Source: CAVPMN01 sp963706425 (GTDB lineage: Bacteria; Actinomycetota; Acidimicrobiia; Acidimicrobiales; Acidimicrobilacustridaceae). Taken from it: DNA of 36,617 nt. Position numbers and translations under genes: made by a program. Location of the stretch: positions 1 to 36,617 of the forward strand of contig CAVPMN010000002.1 of NCBI GenBank assembly GCA_963706425.1, written 5' to 3'. Below, piece after piece: positions 15,189 to 23,255 of the stretch. Positions within the stretch are counted from its first letter, which is position 1; each line of letters begins with the position of its first letter. Under the pieces are notes generated by a model that saw only the letters and a program-made list of their open reading frames with translations, did no database searches and was not told the DNA's origin.

Positions 15189-16849
15189 TCATGTCTCACG
15201 GAAGCGCTCCTCGAGGGTGGCGGTCAAGCGTCTGCGGTCGACCTTGCCCGAGTCGAGCCACGGGCAGCTGCGTCTGATCGGCGAACACCGCGATGTGCCT
15301 GGGCACCTTGTAGGAGGCCAGCTCCTCTTTGACTCGGCGACGGGCTTCGTCCTCGGTGAGCGATTGGCCCGGGCTGCAGCGCGATCGCCGCAACCACGTC
15401 CTGGCCCCGATCGGGGTGCTCGACCCCGCACACGAACGCCATCACCACCTCGGGCAGCTCCTCGAGCGCCAGCTCGACGTCGCGTGGCGTCACGTTCATG
15501 CCGGACGACTTGATGAGATCGCCCATGCGCCCGGTGAAGTAGAAGTGGCCGTCGTCGTCGAAGTAGCCGCTGTCTCCGGTGCGGTACCAGCCGTCGGCGG
15601 TGAAGGTGTCGGCCCGCTCCCGCTTGTGCAGCCCGAGCATCAACGAGTAGCCGCGCAGCCACAGCTCGCCGGTGTCGCCTACGGGGAGCTCCGCGAGCGT
15701 GACAGGATCGACGATCTTGTGCTCGATGCCGGGCACCGAGAAGCCGAACGAGCCCTCCTTGCCGGCGGGCAGCGGCTCTTTGGACGTCGAAGGTGTGGGG
15801 GCCGAGGGTCTCGGTCATGCCGAGCGAGTTCGCCTTCGGGACGTCGGCACCGAGCTGTTCGGCCTGGGGCAGCAGGGCCGACAGCGTGCCGCCCCGCACC
15901 GCCGAGAGGTCGCGTTCGGCGAAGCTCGGGTGATCGACCAGCGCCTTGGCCATGTGGGGCCAGCCCAGCACCTGGGTGACCCGCTCGCGCTCGATCAGCT
16001 CGAGGGTGGCGCCGGGCTCGAACTGCTCCTCGAACACCAGCGTCGCGCCGGCGTGCATCGCGGCGACGAGCGTGAAGCTGAAGCCACCCACCCAGAACAA
16101 CGGCATCGGCGTGTAGAGCACGTCGTCGGTCGGCGATGTCGCGCATCGGCCACAGGTTGTGGGCGTGACGCACGACGGCGCCATGGGCGTGCACGGCGCC
16201 CTTCGGGTCGGCCGTCGAGCCGGACGAGTAGACGACCAGCATCGGGTCGGCCGCGGTGACCTCGGCCTCGCAGGCCGCGAGGAGCTCACCGGTCGACCTG
16301 ATCGGCGCGCCCGGCGAGCTCGTCGATCGGCCCGGCCCACGTCGCGTCGCCCGTCGCCCCACGTCCACACCGAGCGGAGGAACGGAACGGCCGGCACCCG
16401 GATCTGCTCGTGGGCCTGCGTCGGCCAGACCGGGTACGGCCTGCTCGAGGCGTTCGAGGTAGTCGTGGCCCGAGATGGGCGTCGACCGACAGCAGCACCT
16501 GGGCGTCGCAGTGGCGGAGCAGCCAGCCGAGCTCCTTCGCCTTGTTGTAGGTGTTGAGGAGCGCGACCACCGCGCCGATGCGGGTGGCCGCCAGCCAGCC
16601 GACGATCCAGTCGGGACCGTTCGCCTGCAGCAACGCGACCCGTGTGCCCTTGCCGACGCCGGAGGCGAGCAGACCCCGAGCGAGGGTGGCCGACCGTTCC
16701 TCGGCCTCTCGATAGGTCAGGCGCTCGTCGGCCAGGATCGCGAGCGTCTTGTCGCCCCATCGCTCGGCACACCAGCGGATGAGCGTGCCGCTCGTAGGGA
16801 CGAAGTCGGGGAAGCTCGGTTCGCGCCCCCCGGCATGCGCCTTGCTCAC
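15189..16849 (-). pseudogene. Acyl-CoA synthetase (AMP-forming), about eight apparent frameshifts
   Basis: All ANL ligase motifs are present but scattered over three frames: ALLQANGPDWIVGWLA near the N-terminus, VYSSGSTADPKGAVHAHG (A3), SLGMTETLGPHTF (A5), GWYRTGDSGYFDDDGHFYF (A7), GRMGDLIKSSGMNVTPRD (A8) and DSGKVDRRRL (A10, catalytic Lys). Removing one base near each of 16470, 16414, 16350, 16291, 16131, 15781, 15368 and 15260 gives a continuous ligase of about 550 residues. The start is GTG 16849, overlapping the amidohydrolase stop as GTGA. Motif conservation on both sides of every break argues for an expressed gene read with sequence errors. If the breaks are real, this is a dead gene. 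The substrate is unknown. Confidence 0.72.
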
Positions 16850-18039
16850 GCGAGGCTGAGAAGCCGATTGAGGTTGCCGCCCATCACCTTGGCCTGGTCG
16901 TCGTGGGGGAGCCCGTCGAGGTCGTCGATGAAGCTGAGCGGATCGGCCATGCCCTCGGGATGGGGATAGTCGGATCCGAACAACACGTTGTCGGCGCCGA
17001 GCAGCTCGATGAGGCCCTTCGGGTTCTCCTCGTGGAACGGGTGCACGAAGATGTTGCGCTTGAAGACCTCGACCGGGTTCTCGGCGAACAGGTGCGGGTT
17101 GAGCGTGTAGGCGTGCTCGAGGTCGTGCAGGAGCGGACGCACCCATCCGCTGCCGTTCTCGACGGGGGCGAACTTGAGCTTCGGGAAGCGACTGGCGAGC
17201 CCGTGGCCGATGATCGAGGCGACGGTGTCGATGATGGGCCGTCCGGCGTGGCCCACGATGGCGGCGAATCCCGACGTTCCCTTGAACGGGGTGAACTCGT
17301 CGTCGCGGAACCCTTCCCATTCGTTGATGTAGCGCTGGTAGCCGCTGTCGGATGCATGCATGCCCACCAGCACGTCCTTCTCCTGCACCAGCTCCCAGAA
17401 CGGGTCGAACTCGGGTAGGGCGAACGAGCGGGTGCCCCGCAGGCCGGGGACCGGAGCCGGGCGCACGAGGATGACCTTGGCGCCTCGCTCGGTGACCCAC
17501 TCGAGCTCTTTGATCGCCTCTTCGACGATGGGCAGGGTGATCACCGGGGTCGGGAAGATCCGGCTCTCGTAGTTGAACGTCCAGGTCTCGAACATCCACT
17601 GGTTGAGCGCGTGGACCACCGCGTGGATGGCGTCGACGTCGTCACGCAGTCGCTCCTCGACCAGGCTCGCCAGCGTGGGCCACATCAGGGCCCGGTCGAG
17701 ACCGAGCTCGTCCATCAGCTCGAGGCGCGGGCCGGGCTCGCGGAACGCCGGCAGGGCGTCGATGCCCTTGCCCATGATCTCCCGCCGGCTCTTGCCCTCG
17801 GGGTTGCCGATCTTGAAGTACTCCTCTTGGGCACCCGGGGCGGCCACTCGGTCGAACGTGGGGTTCGGGATGTAGTCGCTGATCTTGCCCTTGACGGTGA
17901 TCTTCGTGCGCCCGTTGACCTCGACGTAGCTGATGACCCCGGCGTAGCGCTCGGGCAGGAACTTCGTGAGAGCCTCACGGGTCTCGTACATGTGGTTGTC
18001 GGCGTCGAACACCGGAAAGTCGAGCTGACGAGTCGGCAT
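16846..18039 (-). CDS. Amidohydrolase family 2 protein
   Basis: A 397-residue TIM-barrel protein of the amidohydrolase-2 (ACMSD/decarboxylase-like) group. Metal-site motifs: FDADNHMYE at residues 10-18 (Asp/His variant of DxHxH), GMHASDSGYQ, VGHAGRPI and FGSDYPHPEG near the C-terminus with the final Asp. Relatives decarboxylate or hydrate aromatic and cyclic acids, or hydrolyse lactones; many occur in acyl-CoA catabolic clusters with unknown roles. ATG 18039; it heads the leftward operon with the ligase and the small conserved protein. It is divergent from the dehydrogenase pair at 18131 and shares the motif-bearing region with it. The HxH being N-H in the first motif leaves metal binding uncertain. 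Confidence 0.82.
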   Translation of the reverse strand: MPTRQLDFPVFDADNHMYETREALTKFLPERYAGVISYVEVNGRTKITVKGKISDYIPNPTFDRVAAPGAQEEYFKIGNPEGKSRREIMGKGIDALPAFREPGPRLELMDELGLDRALMWPTLASLVEERLRDDVDAIHAVVHALNQWMFETWTFNYESRIFPTPVITLPIVEEAIKELEWVTERGAKVILVRPAPVPGLRGTRSFALPEFDPFWELVQEKDVLVGMHASDSGYQRYINEWEGFRDDEFTPFKGTSGFAAIVGHAGRPIIDTVASIIGHGLASRFPKLKFAPVENGSGWVRPLLHDLEHAYTLNPHLFAENPVEVFKRNIFVHPFHEENPKGLIELLGADNVLFGSDYPHPEGMADPLSFIDDLDGLPHDDQAKVMGGNLNRLLSLA

Positions 18040-18059
18040 CGAACGACCCCCTCGAGAAA

Positions 18060-18082
18060 TGACGGAACTGTTAGAGCGACCC
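18060..18082 (+). promoter_or_regulatory. Copy 3 of the 23-bp divergent-promoter motif
   Basis: TGACG, GAACT, GTTAGAGC, GACCC. The -10-like TAGAGC lies at 18072-18077. It sits in the 91-base region between the divergent amidohydrolase and dehydrogenase genes. It matches copy 1 at 18 of 23 positions, including the trailing GACCC. Confidence 0.6.
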
Positions 18083-18130
18083 TACACTGCCGGCAGTTCG
18101 AGCGAAAGCACGCGGAGGAGACCTGACGAC

Positions 18131-19240
18131 GTGGACCTGATGTTGAGCGAGGACCAGGCGTTCTTCCTGGACACGACCCGCCGGTTCCTCACCGAGCAGG
18201 CTCCCATGACGGTGGTCCGATCGCTCGAACACGAGCCGGCGGGCTACACGGAGGGCTACTGGCGCCAGGCGTGCGAGTTGGGCTGGACGTCGATGCTGGT
18301 GCGCGAGGCCGACGGTGGCGGCAGTCTGTCGAGTCACGGCCTGGTCGACCTGGCCCTCGTCGCCGAGGAGATGGGCCGCACCGTGGCGCCCGGCCCCCTC
18401 GTGCCCGTCAACCTGGTGGCCTCGGCCGTCTCCGCCGCCGGCACTGCCGACCAGCGCCAGGCGGTGCTCCCCGGACTGCTCAGCGGCGACACCACCGCCG
18501 CGTGGACCGGGCCCGGCCTGGTCGACGGCGGGCCTGAGGGCGACCGATTCGTGATGCGCGGCACGGCCCCCATCGTCGAGGCCGCGGCTGGCGCGAACCA
18601 CCTGCTCGTGGCTGTCGGCGACGAGACCGGCGGCGCGACCCAGGTGCTCGTGCCCGCCGATCATCCGGGCGTCGCCATCACCCCGCTCGGCTCCCTCGAT
18701 CTGGTGCGCCGCTTCGCCCGCGTCACGTTCGACGACGTCACTGTCGATCAGTCCGCCGTGGTCGGCCACGTCGGTGGGGCCGCCGCCGAGGTGGCCCGGC
18801 TCGACCAGATCGCCACCGTGCTCGGGTGTGCCGAGGCCGCGGGTGCCGCCGACCGCTGCTTCGAGATGACCATCGAGTACCTGCAGGATCGCTACAGCTT
18901 CGGTCGACCGCTCGCGTCCTACCAGGCCCTCAAGCACCGGCTGGCCGACGACAAGCTGTGGCTCGAGGCGTGTCACGCCACGGTCACCGCCGCGGTCGAG
19001 GCGGTGGCCACGGGCGCGGACGATGCCGGCCTGCTCGCGAGCGTGGCCAAGGCGTGGGTCGGTCCCCACGCCACCGAGATCATCCAGGACTGCGTCCAGC
19101 TGCACGGTGGCATCGGAGTCACCTGGGAACACGACCTGCACCTCTACCTGCGGCGCGCGACGGTCGACCGGCTCACCTATGGCACGCCCGACGTTCATCG
19201 CGAGCGGATCGCCGCCACGCAGCTGGCGGTGGCGTCGTGA
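18131..19240 (+). CDS. Acyl-CoA dehydrogenase, small-type subunit of a pair
   Basis: A 369-residue protein beginning MDLMLSEDQAFFLDTTRRFL. The family segments SFGRPLASYQALKHRLAD and QLHGGIGVTWEHDLHLYLRR are well kept; the central FAD loop of the large subunits (EPxAGSD) is missing, as in other short partners. GTG 18131 is used because GGAGGAG precedes it; ATG 18140 is possible. The stop overlaps the next dehydrogenase by GTGA. The pair likely forms an alpha2beta2 enzyme with one FAD site per heterodimer, as shown for mycobacterial sterol FadE pairs. It is the first gene downstream of motif copy 3. Substrate unknown. Confidence 0.84.
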   Translation: MDLMLSEDQAFFLDTTRRFLTEQAPMTVVRSLEHEPAGYTEGYWRQACELGWTSMLVREADGGGSLSSHGLVDLALVAEEMGRTVAPGPLVPVNLVASAVSAAGTADQRQAVLPGLLSGDTTAAWTGPGLVDGGPEGDRFVMRGTAPIVEAAAGANHLLVAVGDETGGATQVLVPADHPGVAITPLGSLDLVRRFARVTFDDVTVDQSAVVGHVGGAAAEVARLDQIATVLGCAEAAGAADRCFEMTIEYLQDRYSFGRPLASYQALKHRLADDKLWLEACHATVTAAVEAVATGADDAGLLASVAKAWVGPHATEIIQDCVQLHGGIGVTWEHDLHLYLRRATVDRLTYGTPDVHRERIAATQLAVAS

Positions 19241-20650
19241 GCTCGCAGGAACTGACCAACCGCACCGCCACAGCCGCGTCGCACGAGAGCGTCGACGAGT
19301 TCCGCGCCCGGGCCCGCGCCTGGCTGGCCGACAACATGCCGCCCGAGTGCGACGGCATCCGCGAGCGCGCCAACCCGGGACGCTGGGACGTCGAACGCCG
19401 CCTGCAGCGCACCCTCTGGGACGGCGGCTTCGCGGGCATCTGCTTCCCCGCCGAGTACGGCGGGCTCGGCCTGCCGGTCGAGTACCAACGGGCGTTCTCC
19501 GAGGAGTCGCGACCCTACGACATGCCCTTCGCCCTCAACGTGCCCACCCTCGGCATCCTGGCGGCCACGCTCGTCGACTTCGGCACCCACGAGCAGAAGG
19601 CGCGGCACCTGCCGGCCATCCTTCGCGGCGAGGAGCTCTGGGTGCAGTTCCTGTCCGAGCCGAGCGGCGGCTCTGATCTCGCCGGCTGTCTCACGAGGGC
19701 CGACCGCGATGGCGACGTGTTCGTCCTCAGCGGCTCGAAGATCTGGAGCTCGGGCGCGGCCGAGGCCGACTACGCGATGTGCCTGGCCCGCACCAACTGG
19801 GACGTGCCCAAGCACCGCGGGCCTCACCATGTTCATCATGAAGATCCACCAACCGGGCGTCACCGTCGAGCGCATCCGCCAGGTGAACGGGTCGATGGAG
19901 TTCTGCCAGGAGTTCTTCGACGACGTCCCGCTGTCGGTCGACGATGTCGTCGGCGAGATCGACAACGGCTGGACCGTGGCCACCCGCCTGCTCATCCACG
20001 AGCGCAACGCCGTGGGCAAGGGGTCGCCCTACACCAGCGGCGCCACCGACCCTGGCGACACCGGCGAGGACGCCATCATCGCATTGGCACGTGCGGTCGA
20101 CGCCGTCGACGACGCTCACGCGCGGCAACTCGTCGGCGAAGCACATGTCCGCGCCACCGTCGGCAGCCAACTCGTTCGCCGGGTCACCACCGCCGTCGCC
20201 GCCGGAAAGATGGCCGCCCCCGCCGGCTCGTTGCTGAAGCTCTACAGCGCCACCCACGTGATGCGGCGCTACGAGATCGCCCTCGAGCTCGCCGGCGAGT
20301 CCGCCGCCGCGTGGCCGGTCGACGGCCCGACGACGCCCGGTCAGGAGGTGGCCGAGTCGAGCCTTTGGCGACAGGGTCTGTCGCTCGGCGGCGGCAGCAA
20401 CGAGATCCAGCGCAACATCATCAGCGAGCGACTGCTCGGCCTGCCTCGGGAGTACGCCGCCGATCGCGACGTGCCCTACCGCGACGTGCCCCGGGGCCCG
20501 GCGCGCTCGACACCCGGCGCTGGCCTCGTGCGGCTCGTCGTCAGGACGGCTCGCCGAGATCACGCACCATGGCCTCCTGCGCGAACGACGCCACCAACTC
20601 CGCGCCTGCGAACACGTCGCCTCGGCCGAAGCTGCGGCCCGCGGCGGTGA
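19237..20650 (+). pseudogene. Acyl-CoA dehydrogenase, large-type subunit, one frameshift and no clear stop
   Basis: The first frame gives GFAGICFPAEYGGLGLP and FLSEPSGGSDLAGCL, the FAD signature, and GSKIWSSGAAEADYA. A surplus C in GGGCC near 19820 shifts it; after removal the chain reads LTMFIMKIHQPGVTVERI and goes on to GGGSNEIQRNIISERLLGLP, the C-terminal signature. The usual catalytic Glu position reads G. Family members end about 20 residues after LGLPRE, near 20520, but no stop occurs there and the frame runs to 20650, overlapping the convergent thioesterase gene by 110 bases. A lost stop by another indel is likely. Start GTG 19237 overlaps the partner gene. Confidence 0.74.
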
Positions 20651-21356
20651 CGGGGGCGTGCTGCACCACGAGCAACCAGTCGTCGACACGGAACGGCTGG
20701 TGGAACCAGATCGTGTGCGACGTCACTGCGGTGTGCAGCCGAACCGTCGACTGCGCCTGCGACACCCCCTCGAACGGGCGCAGCGCCGTGCCGATCAAGG
20801 TGAGGTCGGTGGCGTGGGCCAACAGCGCGGGGTGGATCCGAACGTCGTCGATCGGCGGCGTGCGCATCCACCACGCCAGGTCGGGCGGCCCGCCGGCCAG
20901 GTCGGCCAGATCGACGTCGGCGACGATGTCGGTCTCCCAGGGCACCATCGCCCCCAGGTCGTGTCGACCCGCACGAGGCGAGGGCACCCCCGCCGGCGGG
21001 GCGTCGCTGCGATGGAGACCGTCCTCTGCGACGTGCATCGACACGACGGCCGCGGCGATGACCTTGTCGTCCTGGGTGGCGATCACCTCGGTGGTACCGA
21101 ACGTGCGGCCGTCCTGCAGCTGGGTGACCCGGTAGCGCATCGGCTTGGCGGTGTCGCCCTCCCGCGGGAACAGGACATGCAGCGACTTCACCGCCTTGCC
21201 GGACGTGGCGTCGCTCGCCGCCACCAGCATCTGCGACAGGATCTGGCCACCGAACACCCGGTGGTAGCCGATGTCGAGGTTCTGGCCCTCCAGCAGGCCC
21301 GGTTCCACCTCCGACAGGTCGAGGGCGCCCACCATGGCGTCGAGATCGAAGTTCAC
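20541..21356 (-). CDS. Acyl-CoA thioesterase II, TesB-like
   Basis: A 271-residue double hot-dog thioesterase that hydrolyses acyl-CoAs. From the GTG start, D184 (LLAHATDLTLIG), the SHTIWFHQPF segment (residues 213-222) and Q260 (ASFAQEAMV) match the Asp-Thr/Ser-Gln catalytic set known for E. coli TesB. The N-terminal half has the GYHRVFGGQILSQ pattern. GTG 21356 is chosen because the protein begins there in the family and AGGGAG lies about 11 bases upstream; a start at 21410 would add 18 poorly fitting residues. Its role here may be release of CoA from dead-end intermediates. The gene diverges from the F420-type oxidoreductase with motif copy 4 in between. Confidence 0.86.
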   Translation of the reverse strand: MNFDLDAMVGALDLSEVEPGLLEGQNLDIGYHRVFGGQILSQMLVAASDATSGKAVKSLHVLFPREGDTAKPMRYRVTQLQDGRTFGTTEVIATQDDKVIAAAVVSMHVAEDGLHRSDAPPAGVPSPRAGRHDLGAMVPWETDIVADVDLADLAGGPPDLAWWMRTPPIDDVRIHPALLAHATDLTLIGTALRPFEGVSQAQSTVRLHTAVTSHTIWFHQPFRVDDWLLVVQHAPVTAAGRSFGRGDVFAGAELVASFAQEAMVRDLGEPS

Positions 21357-21402
21357 GTGTGCTGTCGCTCCCTTGCTACGCCGCCTCTTGGCCAGCGCCG
21401 AT

Positions 21403-21425
21403 TGACGCAACTGTTAGAGTAATCC
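21403..21425 (+). promoter_or_regulatory. Copy 4 of the 23-bp divergent-promoter motif
   Basis: TGACG, CAACT, GTTAGAGT, AATCC. The -10-like TAGAGT lies at 21415-21420, giving a 5' leader of about 30 bases with GAGAGAGG ahead of ATG 21460. It is located between the divergent thioesterase and F420-type oxidoreductase genes. Confidence 0.6.
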
Positions 21426-21459
21426 GCTCGGCGCCGGCCGACGGAGAGAGGCACCGACG

Positions 21460-22404
21460 ATGCGCTTCGCCATCACCCATCCGATCATCAGCCACCCGTG
21501 CCATCCCGACTTCCTGAGTGGGCGCGGCATCGGCGAGCTGGCCGAGGCGGCGGAGCTCGCCGGCTTCGGTGGCTACGGCTTCACCGACCATCCGGCTCCG
21601 TCGCACCGCTGGCTCGAAGCCGGCGGCCACGACAGCCTCGACCCGTTCGTCGCCCTCGGATTCGCGGCGGCGCGCACCACCCAGCTGCGCCTCATCCCGA
21701 ACATCGTCGTGCTCCCCTATCGCAACCCGTTCCTGGTCGCCAAGGCCGCCTCCACGCTCGACGTGCTGTCCGGTGGCCGGTTCACGCTGGCCACGGGCGC
21801 GGGCTACCTCAAGGCCGAGTTCGCCGCGCTCGGGGTCGAGCACAGCGAGCGCAACGAGCTGTTCGACGAGGCACTCGACGTCATCAAAGCGATCTGGACC
21901 GCCGACGACGTCACGATCGAGGGACGGCACTTCAGCGCCCGTGGCATCACGTCCCACCCTCGGCCGGTCAGCGATCCTCATCCTCCGATCTGGATCGGCG
22001 GCAACAGTGCCGCGGCCCGTCAGCGCGTCGCCGACAGAGGCGACGGCTGGTGCCCTTTCCCCGCGCCGCCGGGTGTGGCGCGCACGGCCCGCACGGTCGC
22101 ACTGAGCAGCGTGGCCGATCTGGCGCCGCTCATCGACGATCTCCACCGGCGGGTCGGCGACGCGGGACGCAATCCGAGCCACATCGACATCACGTTCTCC
22201 GAGAACCGGGGCGGCAACCCCGGCGATGACGAGTTCGCGCCCGATGAGCACCTCGATGCGGTCGCCGAGCTCGCTGCTCTAGGGGTCACCTGGCTGCAGG
22301 TCCGCCTACCGGGCGACAGCCTCCAGCACGCCCTCGAGGCCATCGAGCGCTACGGCGCCGAAGTCATCGCCGCATCCGACCCGGAGGCCGACCCCGATGC
22401 CTGA
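21460..22404 (+). CDS. LLM-class (luciferase-like) F420-dependent oxidoreductase
   Basis: A 314-residue TIM-barrel protein: GFGGYGFTDHPAP after the first helices, LIPNIVVLPYRNPFLVAKAA, LSGGRFTLATGAGYLKAEFA and DPHPPIWIGGNS are hallmarks of the actinobacterial F420-dependent branch of the bacterial luciferase-like family. Members move a hydride between F420 and alcohols, enones or ring systems. ATG 21460 has GAGAGAGGC about 7 bases upstream. The next gene starts 36 bases later, so they may share a transcript. In an acyl-CoA catabolic context it may reduce or oxidise a ring or side-chain carbonyl, which is inference. FMN as cofactor cannot be excluded. Confidence 0.83.
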   Translation: MRFAITHPIISHPCHPDFLSGRGIGELAEAAELAGFGGYGFTDHPAPSHRWLEAGGHDSLDPFVALGFAAARTTQLRLIPNIVVLPYRNPFLVAKAASTLDVLSGGRFTLATGAGYLKAEFAALGVEHSERNELFDEALDVIKAIWTADDVTIEGRHFSARGITSHPRPVSDPHPPIWIGGNSAAARQRVADRGDGWCPFPAPPGVARTARTVALSSVADLAPLIDDLHRRVGDAGRNPSHIDITFSENRGGNPGDDEFAPDEHLDAVAELAALGVTWLQVRLPGDSLQHALEAIERYGAEVIAASDPEADPDA

Positions 22405-22440
22405 GCGCGCGACCTCCTGGCCGGTTACCGTCGCCACGCC

Positions 22441-23253
22441 ATGACGATCCACTACGAGCAGGTGGGCGGGCACGTGGCTCGCATCACGATCGATCGGCCC
22501 GAGGCGCGCAACAGCCTCGACCTCTATCACTTCCGCGACCTCGCCAACGCGTGGCGACGCTTCCGCGACAGCACCGACGACTGGGTGGCGATCATCACCG
22601 GAGTCGAGGGCAACTTCATGTCGGGGGCCGACCTGAAGACCTACATCCCGCAGATCACCGAGCTGCAACAGCAGATCGCGGCCGGCGACGTCGACGAGAT
22701 CGACGGGTGCAAGCTGCGCGACGGCACCGACGCCGTGCTGCGCAGCCTCAAGATCTACAAGCCGATCATCGCTGCGGTCGACGGGCCGTGCGTGGCCGGC
22801 GGCATGGAGATGCTCGGAGGTGTCGACATCCGCATCGCCACCGAACGCGCCGTGTTCGGTGTGATGGAACCGAAGCGCGGCCTGTTCGCAGGGGGCGGCA
22901 CCACGATCCGGCTGCCGCAGCAGATCCCGTTCCCAGCGGCCATGGAGTTCCTGCTCACCGCCGAGGCGTTCCCGGCCCGGCGCGCCCTCGAGCTCGGGCT
23001 GCTCAACGAGATCGTCCCGGCCGATGAGCTGACCGACCGCGCCCTCGACTGGGCTCGACGCATCACCGTCAACGCACCGCTGGCGGTGCAGGCCACGAAG
23101 GAGTCGGTGCTGCGGGGCATGGCCGCCGCCACGCAGAAAGAGGGCTACGGCATCGAGAACGAGTTGGCCGCCAAGGTGTTCTCGAGCGACGACGCCAAGG
23201 AAGGGCCGAAGGCGTTCGCCGAGAAGCGCGACCCGAACTGGCAGGGCCGCTGA
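22441..23253 (+). CDS. Enoyl-CoA hydratase/isomerase family protein
   Basis: A 270-residue crotonase-fold enzyme. Oxyanion-hole loops: GNFMSGADLKTYI (near residue 57) and GPCVAGGMEMLGG (near 116-128). VFGVMEPKRGLFAGGG holds a Glu at the usual catalytic position (E in MEPKRG), so hydration of enoyl-CoA is plausible. There is no Shine-Dalgarno sequence; a TACCGT box ends 9 bases before ATG 22441, compatible with a leaderless transcript in addition to read-through from the previous gene. The thiolase-like gene starts 2 bases after its stop. Length and motifs are ordinary for the family. Confidence 0.86.
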   Translation: MTIHYEQVGGHVARITIDRPEARNSLDLYHFRDLANAWRRFRDSTDDWVAIITGVEGNFMSGADLKTYIPQITELQQQIAAGDVDEIDGCKLRDGTDAVLRSLKIYKPIIAAVDGPCVAGGMEMLGGVDIRIATERAVFGVMEPKRGLFAGGGTTIRLPQQIPFPAAMEFLLTAEAFPARRALELGLLNEIVPADELTDRALDWARRITVNAPLAVQATKESVLRGMAAATQKEGYGIENELAAKVFSSDDAKEGPKAFAEKRDPNWQGR

Positions 23254-23255
23254 TC

